Shown here: piece by piece, positions 25,032 to 32,778 of the stretch
Layout of the letters: every line of letters starts with the position of its first letter
Position numbering within the stretch: the first letter of the stretch is position 1
DNA from: Deltaproteobacteria bacterium
GTDB lineage: Bacteria > Desulfobacterota > BSN033 > UBA1163
Assembly (NCBI GenBank): GCA_016875195.1
Contig: VGRY01000013.1
Span: 1 to 64,000 of the forward strand
Length of the DNA stretch: 64,000 nucleotides
Reading direction: 5' to 3'
The notes under the pieces: generated by a model
The model's database searches: none
Seen by the model: only the letters and a program-made list of their open reading frames with translations
What the model was told of the DNA's origin: nothing
Made by a program: the position numbers and the translations under genes

Positions 25032-25502
25032 ATGCGACGACCGGAAAGAAAGATTGAAGACAAGAAAACAATAGCCGACCTATTGGAACGATCACTGGTT
25101 GGCAGGATGGCTACCATCAACTCGCAGGGTTTTCCCGTGATCAAGCCTGTCAACTTTGTCTATTGGAATGGAAAGATCTATATCCATTCCTCCAAAAAAG
25201 GAGAGAAAATCAGGGATATCAGCCGCGGAAGCCCTGTCTGTTTCGAACTGGACCAACCGATTGCCTATGGTCCTGGAATCGGACCTGCCTGCGCGGCCGG
25301 ATATTACTATCGAAGCGTGATCATAAAAGGAAAGGCTGTTTTAGTAAGAGATGATGATAGGAAATTGAAGGTCCTCGAAAAGCTGATGGAAAAGCATCAG
25401 CCTGAAGGTGGGTACGGGGCCATAGCGCCTGAAATCGTGAAAAAAACAGCTGTAGTCGAAATCTCTATCCAAAAGATGACCGGGAAGCAGAGGCTTGGAT
25501 AG
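25032..25502 (+). CDS. PNPOx-like flavin-binding protein (NimA/pyridoxamine oxidase-like family)
   Basis: The 156-residue protein has the split beta-barrel pattern of this family: GRMATINSQGFPVIKPVNFV, then KIYIHSSKKGEKIRDI, VCFELD, and YYYRSVIIKGKAVLV. Members bind FMN or F420 and act as small reductases or heme-related enzymes. The sequence alone does not decide. It has AGGAAAGAAG upstream and abuts the following DUF362 gene with no spacer, so the two are one operon. Confidence 0.8.
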   Translation: MRRPERKIEDKKTIADLLERSLVGRMATINSQGFPVIKPVNFVYWNGKIYIHSSKKGEKIRDISRGSPVCFELDQPIAYGPGIGPACAAGYYYRSVIIKGKAVLVRDDDRKLKVLEKLMEKHQPEGGYGAIAPEIVKKTAVVEISIQKMTGKQRLG

Positions 25503-26630
25503 ATGGCAGTGCAGGTCTCCATTGTCAAATGTTCTACCTATGACGAAAACGAGGTTCTAAAAGCGCTTCGACGCTCGATCGATTTGATCGGGGGGGTTGA
25601 TTCGTTCGTAAAAAGAGGGAACCGCGTTCTTCTCAAACCCAATCTCCTTTATGGTAAAAGCCCGGAGAAGGCAGTGACAACTCATCCTGCCGTGGTTAAG
25701 GGTGTGATTCAGATTATTCAAGAAGCCGGTGGAATTCCTTTCATTGGAGACAGCCCTGGAATCGAGAGTGCAAAGAGAGTTACCGAAAAGGCCGGAATCA
25801 AAGCGGTAGCTGATTCGCTGGGTTGTCCTATCGTGGAATTTAATCGGCCAGTTTCGCCTCCCGAAAGAAAAGGAAAAGTCTTTAAAAGTTTTGAAATTGA
25901 TCAATCCGTCTTAGAAGCTGATGTCATTATCAATCTTCCGAAATGGAAGACTCATGCCCAGATGCTTCTGACCCTTGGGGTCAAAAACCTTTTCGGATGT
26001 GTCCCAGGAACGCGGAAGGCGCTCTGGCACCTCAAGGGCGGAGAAGATGCCAAGCTCTTTGCTCAAGTATTGGTGGATCTGTATCAGGTGATCCAACCCT
26101 CCCTTACTATTCTGGACGGAATCGTAGGGATGGAAGGAAATGGCCCCGGCAGTGGTGACCCGATTCCTTTGGGATTGATATTGGCAAGCAGAGACCCGCT
26201 TTGTCTGGATCAAATTGTATGTGACCTCCTTGGGATTTCAAGAAACTCACTTATGACAAACCGAGTCGCTCTTGAACAGGGACTAGGAAGAAATGGCGTT
26301 GTTGCGGTGGGCGAAAAACCTGAGGATGTTAAAATAACAGATTTTAAACTTCCCAATTTACAACGGCTTGATTGGTACCTACCTGGGTTTGTCAAAAAAC
26401 CTTTTAAAAATGCACTGAGTTCAAAGCCCGTTATTCAAAAAGAAGTATGTCAACTGTGCCACCAGTGTGTTGAAATCTGTCCGCCGAAGGCGCTCAAAGG
26501 CGATAAGAAAGGTTTGGAGTTTGATTACGGAAAATGCATTCGATGTTTCTGCTGCCAGGAGATTTGTCCAGAAGGAGCAATCACCATCCAACAAGGATGG
26601 GGGCTGAAATTAGTAAGCAGAAAGCCATAG
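25503..26630 (+). CDS. DUF362 protein with C-terminal 2[4Fe-4S] ferredoxin domain
   Basis: The 375-residue protein has a DUF362 domain (VLLKPNLLYGKSPEKAVTTH, FIGDSPG, INLPKWKTHAQMLLTLGVKN) and a C-terminal ferredoxin with CQLCHQCVEIC and CIRCFCCQEIC. The physiological role of DUF362-ferredoxins is unknown. A second, differently ordered DUF362-ferredoxin is at 28468-29601. The start codon follows the stop of the flavoprotein gene directly, so electron transfer between the two is plausible but unproven. Confidence 0.85.
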   Translation: MAVQVSIVKCSTYDENEVLKALRRSIDLIGGVDSFVKRGNRVLLKPNLLYGKSPEKAVTTHPAVVKGVIQIIQEAGGIPFIGDSPGIESAKRVTEKAGIKAVADSLGCPIVEFNRPVSPPERKGKVFKSFEIDQSVLEADVIINLPKWKTHAQMLLTLGVKNLFGCVPGTRKALWHLKGGEDAKLFAQVLVDLYQVIQPSLTILDGIVGMEGNGPGSGDPIPLGLILASRDPLCLDQIVCDLLGISRNSLMTNRVALEQGLGRNGVVAVGEKPEDVKITDFKLPNLQRLDWYLPGFVKKPFKNALSSKPVIQKEVCQLCHQCVEICPPKALKGDKKGLEFDYGKCIRCFCCQEICPEGAITIQQGWGLKLVSRKP

Positions 26631-26635
26631 GCTTA

Positions 26636-26731
26636 GTAATCAGTGATCGGTTACCAGTGATCAGTGGTTAGAAATTACTGGCATGGGACTGATGACTGCT
26701 AACTGGTAACTGATAACTTGGATTTCAGAAG
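26636..26731. repeat. GTTACCAGT/ACTGGTAAC inverted repeat before truA
   Basis: The gap holds GTTACCAGT at 26650-26658 facing ACTGGTAAC at 26702-26710, with further GTGATCAGT-type words around it. This resembles the 16045-16200 repeat in style (phrase-like AACCAATGATCAGT words). Confidence 0.6.
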
Positions 26732-27469
26732 ATGCGTACCATTAAACTTTTTATTGAATACGAAGGGACGAACTACCTCGGGTGGCAGGTACAGGCGAAA
26801 GGTCCCACCATCCAGGGGATGATCGAGGAGAAACTAAAACTTCTAACAGGAGAAAGTGTCCGTTTGACAGGATCCGGAAGGACAGATGCTGGGGTACATG
26901 CCTTTGAACAGGTTTCTCATTTCAAAACAAAAAGCGGAATAGATCTCTCTTCGATGCAGAGGGCTTTGAATAGTCTTCTCCCTCCTGATATATCAATCAA
27001 AGGGATAGAGGAGACGGTAGAGAATTTTCATGCACGGAAACAGGCTAGGAGCAAGGTCTATGAGTACCGGATTTTGAATCGACCTATCCGGTCGGTATTT
27101 TATCGTGGATATGCCTGGCACATATCGCAGAGGCTGGACTGGAGGGAGGTAAAAAAAGCGACTCAGAAATTGGTCGGTGAACATGACTTCTCATCCTTCC
27201 GTTCAACAGGAACCCCAACAAAGACCGCTGTCCGGAAAATATTCTGCGCTGAATGGAAAAAAGACAGAGATGGTTTGATGCGATTTGAGGTTGAGGCGAG
27301 CGGGTTTCTGAAACAGATGGTCAGGGCCATCGTAGGAACCCTGGTCGAAGTGGGGAAAGGTAAGATTGATGCGGATGCATTCGAGAAGATTCTTGAATCA
27401 AAGGACAGAAAAATGGCTGGTCCAACCGCCCCTGCCCATGGATTATTTTTAAAGGAAGTGAAGTATTAA
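26732..27469 (+). CDS. truA: tRNA pseudouridine(38-40) synthase
   Basis: The 245-residue protein is a full-length TruA. GSGRTDAGVHAFEQVSHF holds the catalytic Asp of the pseudouridine synthase fold. YEYRILNR and FLKQMVRAIVGTLVEVGKGK are further family motifs. It converts uridines 38-40 of the tRNA anticodon arm to pseudouridine. Length and motif order are normal. Confidence 0.95.
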   Translation: MRTIKLFIEYEGTNYLGWQVQAKGPTIQGMIEEKLKLLTGESVRLTGSGRTDAGVHAFEQVSHFKTKSGIDLSSMQRALNSLLPPDISIKGIEETVENFHARKQARSKVYEYRILNRPIRSVFYRGYAWHISQRLDWREVKKATQKLVGEHDFSSFRSTGTPTKTAVRKIFCAEWKKDRDGLMRFEVEASGFLKQMVRAIVGTLVEVGKGKIDADAFEKILESKDRKMAGPTAPAHGLFLKEVKY

Positions 27470-27602
27470 TAAAAGAAGACTTTACCTTTAGGCCATTCCA
27501 ATTCCATTAGCTATCATCATCCTTACTCACTGAACAAGAGGACTGTAAGGCAAGTAGATGAGCGCAAAAGTTGGGATCATTCTGGCCTTTATAAAACCAA
27601 AT

Positions 27603-27636
27603 TGCTGCTATAAATGCGATCGCATTTATAGCAGCA
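27603..27636. repeat. perfect 34-bp palindrome downstream of the PaaX/Cas2-like gene
   Basis: Arms TGCTGCTATAAATGCGA and TCGCATTTATAGCAGCA are exact inverse complements with no loop. It lies 38 bp past the 3' end of the 27674-28294 gene and shares CTGCTATAAA and the GCGATCGC core with the second palindrome at 28309-28346. Confidence 0.97.
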
Positions 27637-27673
27637 GCTGTTAATACAGCAGGATTCTATTGAGGCAATAATT

Positions 27674-28294
27674 TTAGGGAAGCTGAAAGATGGATCGAAG
27701 CTGGGCTGTTCCTTCCATCTCCTTTGCTACAATAAAATTGATGTGAGGCGAGATCTCAAATAATTCGGAGAGGTAATCGATTTCTGATTTGCAGTCAAAA
27801 GGGTGGACAAAACAACTTTTTTGCAATTGGAAGAATCCAAGTTGTTTGAGTTTGGATCGGAGCGTTTCTCTCGCCTGCTTCTTACGTTCGGGAATATCGA
27901 ACAGAACCACACGCCAGCAGCCATCCCAGTTTATGGGTCTTTGAATGGCCATCCGGTCTAAATTAAATTGTAGAATCCGTTTTTTACCCTCTTCGGAGAG
28001 GGTGATGGTTGGCTGTCCATCCTTTTCGATGATGGAAACCAATCTTCTCTTATTGAGGTATGAAAGCGATTTGATAAAGTTTTCATTCTTTGCTGAGTGA
28101 CACTTTTTCGAAAATTGACGCACCAACGGGCGTATGGCTTTAGGCAGTACAGGCGTAAGAAGGGACGCCGGCATGATGAGACCCTCATTGATCATCGATA
28201 GAATATTATCAGCCAATTGACCTTTTGAATGGGTCTGAAATCCAGAGTGTTTAGAAGGAACTTCTCTGATTGCTTCTCCCTGATTTCTTTTCAT
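27674..28294 (-). CDS. PaaX-like protein with winged-helix N-terminus and Cas2-like C-terminal domain
   Basis: The 206-residue protein has a PaaX-type N-terminus (LADNILSMINEGLIMPASLL, a winged helix ending ITLSEEGKKRIL) and a C-terminal domain that starts WDGCWRVVLFDIPERKKQAR and continues LRSKLKQLGFFQLQKSCFVH. The second part matches the ferredoxin-like PaaX central domain, which has the same fold as Cas2. PaaX proteins are DNA-binding regulators. No phenylacetate genes and no CRISPR are near. ATG 28294 follows AAGGAGGTCAT. Two near-identical palindromes flank the gene, one overlapping its likely promoter, so it probably binds them. Confidence 0.75.
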   Translation of the reverse strand: MKRNQGEAIREVPSKHSGFQTHSKGQLADNILSMINEGLIMPASLLTPVLPKAIRPLVRQFSKKCHSAKNENFIKSLSYLNKRRLVSIIEKDGQPTITLSEEGKKRILQFNLDRMAIQRPINWDGCWRVVLFDIPERKKQARETLRSKLKQLGFFQLQKSCFVHPFDCKSEIDYLSELFEISPHINFIVAKEMEGTAQLRSIFQLP

Positions 28295-28308
28295 ATGACC
28301 TCCTTGAT

Positions 28309-28346
28309 ACTTCTGCTATAAAAGCGATCGCTTTTATAGCAGAAGT
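28309..28346. repeat. perfect 38-bp palindrome upstream of the PaaX/Cas2-like gene (likely operator)
   Basis: Arms ACTTCTGCTATAAAAGCGA and TCGCTTTTATAGCAGAAGT are exact inverse complements. It lies 15 bp before the start codon of the PaaX/Cas2-like gene and overlaps a good -10 box. With the 27603-27636 copy it shares CTGCTATAAA, GCGATCGC and TTTATAGCAG. Confidence 0.97.
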
Positions 28347-28361
28347 TTATCCGTCTGTGCA
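28333..28361 (-). promoter_or_regulatory. likely promoter of the PaaX/Cas2-like gene, overlapped by the palindrome
   Basis: Read leftward, TGCACA (28361-28356) and TATAAA (28338-28333) have exact 17-bp spacing. The -10 box lies inside the palindrome, so a protein bound there would block transcription. The start point would be near the centre of the palindrome, about 32 nt before the ATG. Confidence 0.45.
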
Positions 28362-28467
28362 GAATACTACGGGTTCTGTCCGAGGGGCTCCGTATTCAGA
28401 GGGTATGGTTGGGAGTTTGTTGGGGAATCGTTTCATTTGAGATTGGTATGAACCTTTGGGAATAGTT

Positions 28468-29601
28468 TTATATCTTAACCAACTCGTAATTTCTTGTGCC
28501 TAGTCCGATTTCTTCTGCGTAGGCGAGTTGAATGTTCCAGTCTACCTCTGGATAAAGGCCTCGGAATTTATCTCCACCTGTTTCCAGGTTCTTTGTAAGT
28601 TTCGAAGATTGATTTCCCTCTTCCTGATTGACTAGATCGACGGAAGCCTGATCAATGGCCACAGGGTCATCAGAGGCAAGCATTCCTATGTCCTTAACAA
28701 TCGGTGTGTCGGAGAATCTGTTGCAATCACAGGCAGGGGTAATCTGGGTGAGGAAGTTAAGATAGAGGGTCTTTCCTTTTTTGTGTTGAATGACCCCAAA
28801 GGCATGTTCCACCATCTTCTTCTGAAAAAGGGGGATCGATTCATTCCACTGAATTTGAATGACTCCAGCAGGGCAGGGAAGAATACACTCACCACAACCT
28901 ATGCATTTTTTTGAGTCGATGAGCGCTACTGGATGTTTGCCCTTAGATTCCAAATCCGGCGGGGCCATTGAAATGGCTTCCGCAGGGCACCAGGAGAGAC
29001 AGATTTCACAACCTGTGCATGCCTTTCCTTTCACTTTAGGAGAGATGTTTGAATGCTGACTCAACTTGCCTTCGCGACTGGCGCATCCCATTCCGAGATT
29101 CTTTAAGGTTCCACCAAACCCTGACAACTCATGCCCCTTAAAGTGGGTCACACCAATCAGAGCATCTGCCATATGAATGGAATGAGCAATAGAGACCGTC
29201 TTGAAGATGGGCTTATCTATTTTCACTTTGATTGCACTGTTTCCCCTCAAACCGTCGGCAATCAGGATCGGAGCGTTGACCGCTGGTTCGGTGAAGCCAT
29301 GTTCATAGGCTATGGTGAGGTGGGAGACTGCCTCGCTTCGGGTTCCGGTGTAGAGTGTATTTGTATCGGTCAGGAAGGGTTTCGATTTATATTCCTTCAC
29401 GCGGTCTACAATTTTTCGTAAGAAGATGGGCCGTACATAAGCGGTATTACCTTTCTCTCCGAAATGGAGTTTGATGGCCACCAGATCCTTCTCCTTGATT
29501 TTTCTTTTCAGGTCTGTCCGATTGAGGAGGAGATCAAGCATCTCCAAAGGCGTTTTTTCCGGTTCCGTCCTCAAGTCAGAGAAGAAGACTTGACTTTTCA
29601 T
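28468..29601 (-). CDS. DUF362 protein with internal 2[4Fe-4S] ferredoxin domain
   Basis: The 377-residue protein has the DUF362 core (VAIKLHFGEKGNTAYVRPIF, FLTDTNTLYTGTRSEAVSH, GVTHFKGHELSGFGGTLKNL) and two ferredoxin motifs inside the chain (CTGCEICLSWC, CIGCGECILPC). It ends in a further DUF362 segment with DDPVAIDQASVDLVNQEEGN. This layout matches the large group annotated only as DUF362 ferredoxin-like proteins. It is transcribed alone. The reaction is unknown. Confidence 0.87.
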   Translation of the reverse strand: MKSQVFFSDLRTEPEKTPLEMLDLLLNRTDLKRKIKEKDLVAIKLHFGEKGNTAYVRPIFLRKIVDRVKEYKSKPFLTDTNTLYTGTRSEAVSHLTIAYEHGFTEPAVNAPILIADGLRGNSAIKVKIDKPIFKTVSIAHSIHMADALIGVTHFKGHELSGFGGTLKNLGMGCASREGKLSQHSNISPKVKGKACTGCEICLSWCPAEAISMAPPDLESKGKHPVALIDSKKCIGCGECILPCPAGVIQIQWNESIPLFQKKMVEHAFGVIQHKKGKTLYLNFLTQITPACDCNRFSDTPIVKDIGMLASDDPVAIDQASVDLVNQEEGNQSSKLTKNLETGGDKFRGLYPEVDWNIQLAYAEEIGLGTRNYELVKI

Positions 29602-29639
29602 AGATGATCCTCCGTGACGAAATTCTAAGAGAATCCCTT

Positions 29640-29890
29640 GGGTGTGTCAACGTCAGGTGGTTATGTAAAAGCGTACCGTCTATTGGTCAAGGTTACGATA
29701 CCCGTATCATTATTAAAAGGCTACGGTTGTCGTTGTCGAAGCTCGTATCGATGCTTGTATATCGGTGCTGGAGACTCGAAATTCGAGTTTCGAGCTTCGT
29801 ACTTCTCCGGCCCGCCATGTCAATAGGCCGGGGCAGGCGATACGAGCATCGTCACCGTGAAACGAGATTAATCTTGACCGAAACTAGTTA
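29640..29890. repeat. cluster of short palindromes in a gene-free stretch
   Basis: The 409-bp stretch 29602-30010 has no gene. It holds CGAAGCTCG (29737-29745) facing CGAGCTTCG (29791-29799), a nested ACTCGAA/TTCGAGT (29774-29788), CCGGCC/GGCCGG (29807-29831), and GATACGAGCATCG-like words. It looks like degenerate repeat elements. No promoter for the downstream EF-G gene could be assigned with confidence. Confidence 0.55.
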
Positions 29891-30010
29891 CATCACCATT
29901 GCCTTAAACCAGTTACCCAGAGTAGGACATGGGTTGATTTTATTTGGGAAATAATGTAGTTAATATCATTGTTTGCATTCACATTTGTAGGAGAGGAGAA
30001 AGGAGAGAAG

Positions 30011-32107
30011 ATGAAACGATTTGAACCGAGCCACATCCGCAATATCGGGACTTTTGGACATGGCGGAGAGGGAAAAACCTCCCTGGTTGAGGCCATCCTC
30101 TTCAATACGGGGGAGAATACCCGCCTGGGAAGGGTGGATGATGGCTCCTCTTTGATGGATTTTGAACCAGAAGAGATCAACCGAAAGATCAGCATCAGTG
30201 CTTCGCTTGCCCATTTCGAATGGGATAAACATCGGTTCTATCTCATCGACACACCCGGGTATGCGAACTTCATCGCTGAAGCAAAGGCTTCGATGAGAGT
30301 GGTGGATGGAGCGGTGATCGTCGTCGGTGGAAATTCAGAGGTAAAGGTACAGACCGAGACCGTTTGGGGATATGCCAATGAGTTTCAGGTTCCCCGGATC
30401 CTCTACGTGAGCAAGATGGATACAGAGCGGGCTGATTTTCTGAAAGTGGTGGAGGATGTGAAGAAACGATTTCCCTCTCAGTCTACTGTTCCGGTTCAGT
30501 GTCCTATCGGTTCTGAAAAGAATTTTAAAGGAGTCATCGATCTGATTGAGAAAAAGGCCTATTTTTACCGTGAGGATGGCAGCGGGCAATTCGAAGTGAA
30601 AGAGGTTCCCTCTGAATTGAAAGAAGAGGTAGATACGCTTCGAGAAAAGATGATCGAAGCGGTTGTCGAGATGGATGATCAACTGATGGAGAAGTATCTT
30701 GAGTCAGGAGAGGTCTCTAATGAAGAAATCCTCAAGTGTCTCAGGAAAGGGACAACGGAAAGAAGGCTGGTCCCGGCGGTCTGTGGCTCCTCCACCAGAA
30801 ATATTGGAACCCAACCCCTTCTCGACCTGATGATAGGCTGTTTTCCTTCCCCTGTTGAGAAAGGGGCGATTCAGGTAAAAAACGTAAAGACGGGGGAGAT
30901 CGCATCGAGGGAGCCGAAGGAAGATGGGCCGCTGGCTGCTTTTATTTTTAAGACGATTGCCGATCCTTTTGCGGGGAAACTGAGTTTGTTCAGGGTCTAT
31001 TCGGGAAGCCTCAATGCGGATTCAACTGTTTACAATGCAAAAAAAGAGGTCAAGGAGAGGATCGGCCAGATTTTCTTATTGGAAGGAAAGAAACAGAAAC
31101 CTGTGGGATTTGCCAGCGTGGGCGATATTGTGGCAGTGGCCAAATTGAAGGAGACGACCACTGGCGATGCCTTCAGCGACGAGAAGAATCCTGTTGTATT
31201 TGAAGAGACCAAATTACCCCTTCCTATGATCTCCTATGCACTCACTCCGAAATCAAAAGGAGACGAAGAGAAGATAGCAGCCTCTCTTGCCAGAATTCAT
31301 GAGGAAGACCCGACGATGATGGTGGGCCGGGATGAACAGACTGGAGAAATTCTTCTTTCCGGAGTAGGACAGACCCATGTGGAAGTGATCGTTGAGAAGC
31401 TGAAGAGGAAATTCGGGGTGGAGGTGAACCTGTCCACTCCAAAAGTTCCCTACAAGGAGACGATCCGCGGATCTAAACAGGGAATCATTTACCGCCACAA
31501 GAAGCAGACGGGCGGGAGGGGACAGTTTGCAGAGGTCCATTTTGATGTTTCTTCTCTTCCAAGAGGAGGAGGTTTTGAATTTGAAAATGCCCTGGTTGGG
31601 ATGAATGTGCCAAGAAACTTTGTCCCTGCTGTGGAAAAGGGAGTTGCCGAGGCCATGCAGAGCGGTGTTCTTGGAGGCTTTCCTGTGGTTGATGTGAAAG
31701 TACGGTTTTACGATGGAAAATCTCACGAGGTTGATTCTTCGGAAATGGCGTTTAAGCTTGCGGCGATCATGTGTTTCAAAAATGGTGTTAAAGAAGCGAA
31801 TCCCGTGTTGCTGGAGCCCATCATGAAGGTCGAGGTCACTGCCCCGGATGAAAACATCGGCGATGTGATCGGCGATCTAAACAGCCGCAGAGGAAGAGTT
31901 TTAAAAGTCGAGGCACGGGGAAATTATCAGGCGATTCAGGCCAATGTCCCCATGTCCGAGATGCTCAAATACGCTCCAGACCTCAACTCCAAGACGGGCG
32001 GGAGAGGAACCTTTACCATGGAGTTTTCCCATTATGAGGAAGTACCCGGACAGTTAGCCGAGAAGGTTATCGCCCAGGCCAAGAAGGATAAAGAGAAAGA
32101 AGACTGA
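30011..32107 (+). CDS. elongation factor G paralog (EF-G2 type)
   Basis: The 698-residue protein has the full EF-G domain order. The P-loop is GHGGEGKTS, not the GHIDAGKTT of standard EF-G. The G3 motif is DTPGYANF: the catalytic His after DTPG is replaced by Tyr, as in EF-G2 paralogs. G4 reads SKMD. Domain IV (RGGGFEFENALVGMNVPRNF) and domain V (EPIMKVEVTAPDENIGDVIG) are intact. ATG 30011 has an AGGAGA-type site; an upstream GTG- or ATG-like extension lacks support. EF-G2 proteins may act in special translocation or ribosome recycling. No ribosomal protein genes are near. Confidence 0.85.
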   Translation: MKRFEPSHIRNIGTFGHGGEGKTSLVEAILFNTGENTRLGRVDDGSSLMDFEPEEINRKISISASLAHFEWDKHRFYLIDTPGYANFIAEAKASMRVVDGAVIVVGGNSEVKVQTETVWGYANEFQVPRILYVSKMDTERADFLKVVEDVKKRFPSQSTVPVQCPIGSEKNFKGVIDLIEKKAYFYREDGSGQFEVKEVPSELKEEVDTLREKMIEAVVEMDDQLMEKYLESGEVSNEEILKCLRKGTTERRLVPAVCGSSTRNIGTQPLLDLMIGCFPSPVEKGAIQVKNVKTGEIASREPKEDGPLAAFIFKTIADPFAGKLSLFRVYSGSLNADSTVYNAKKEVKERIGQIFLLEGKKQKPVGFASVGDIVAVAKLKETTTGDAFSDEKNPVVFEETKLPLPMISYALTPKSKGDEEKIAASLARIHEEDPTMMVGRDEQTGEILLSGVGQTHVEVIVEKLKRKFGVEVNLSTPKVPYKETIRGSKQGIIYRHKKQTGGRGQFAEVHFDVSSLPRGGGFEFENALVGMNVPRNFVPAVEKGVAEAMQSGVLGGFPVVDVKVRFYDGKSHEVDSSEMAFKLAAIMCFKNGVKEANPVLLEPIMKVEVTAPDENIGDVIGDLNSRRGRVLKVEARGNYQAIQANVPMSEMLKYAPDLNSKTGGRGTFTMEFSHYEEVPGQLAEKVIAQAKKDKEKED

Positions 32108-32117
32108 TCACGAAAAG

Positions 32118-32245
32118 ATGAAATTTCAAATGTCAAAATCCAAATACCAAAGGAATGTCAAAATAGTTTAATGTTAAAAAACTTTTTGACATTTGGATTT
32201 TGGGCTTAATTTGAGCTTTGAACTTTGACATTTGGAATTTTGGTG
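32118..32245. repeat. AT-rich repeat of the TTTGACATTTGGATTTTG type
   Basis: The space between the EF-G2 and dtd genes is filled by AATGTCAAAATCC-like words at the left and TTTGACATTTGGATTTTGGG near 32188-32207, then GAACTTTGACATTTGGAATT. The left and right parts are approximate inverse copies. The same words are at 13544-13683. Confidence 0.65.
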
Positions 32246-32249
32246 CATC

Positions 32250-32693
32250 ATGAGGGCTGTCATCCAGAGAGTGAAATCCGCTGAAGTTCTTGTGGATGGC
32301 CGCGTATCCGGCAAGATCGGAAAAGGCCTTCTGGTCTTCGTCGGAGTAGCCAGAGGGGATGACGAGAGCGATCTCTCCTTTCTCACTTCCAAAATCCCAG
32401 ACCTTAGAATTTTCGAAGATCAATCAGAGAAGTTTAACCTCTCCTTAAAAGAAATAGGGGGAGAAATACTCGTCGTTTCCCAGTTCACCCTCTACGGGGA
32501 TTGCAGAAAAGGAAGAAGGCCCTCCTTTACAGAAGCCGAAGACCCTACGCTTGCCAGACCCCTCTATGACCGATTCGTCGCAAAATTGAGAGAACAGAAC
32601 ATCCCTGTCCAGACGGGAGAGTTTCAGGCCAAGATGGAAGTTTACCTCATCAATGACGGGCCGGTCACGCTCATCCTGGAAAGCAGGCGATAA
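32250..32693 (+). CDS. dtd: D-aminoacyl-tRNA deacylase
   Basis: The 147-residue protein is a normal-length Dtd. It starts [20 protein letters not shown] and has [20 protein letters not shown], which contains the SQFTL active-site Ser-Gln pair, and a C-terminal [11 protein letters not shown] with the Gly-Pro motif. It hydrolyses D-amino acids from mischarged tRNAs. The start at 32250 matches the conserved N-terminus. Confidence 0.95.
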   Translation: MRAVIQRVKSAEVLVDGRVSGKIGKGLLVFVGVARGDDESDLSFLTSKIPDLRIFEDQSEKFNLSLKEIGGEILVVSQFTLYGDCRKGRRPSFTEAEDPTLARPLYDRFVAKLREQNIPVQTGEFQAKMEVYLINDGPVTLILESRR

Positions 32694-32705
32694 GGAGAAT
32701 CCATA

Positions 32706-32762
32706 GTAGCGCCCTCATTGACTGGGGGCGAAACAGACGTCGGCAGTAAATGCCGACGCTAC
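32706..32762. repeat. compact multi-hairpin repeat
   Basis: An outer GTAGCG/CGCTAC pair (32706-32711 and 32757-32762) encloses GCCCTC/GGGGGC and GTCGGCA/TGCCGAC stems. This cloverleaf-like arrangement sits directly before the Memo-AMMECR1 fusion gene. It does not have tRNA features. Confidence 0.6.
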
Positions 32763-32778
32763 AGTGTGGAAAAGAAAG

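Noticed and set aside
27603-28346. CRISPR-cas locus with Cas2
   Set aside because: The protein is longer than Cas2 and has a winged-helix front. The two palindromes are 700 bp apart, not a repeat-spacer array, and no other cas gene is present.
32706-32762. tRNA-like cloverleaf
   Set aside because: It has nested stems but lacks the T-loop GTTCRA word, an anticodon arm of the right size, and proper length.
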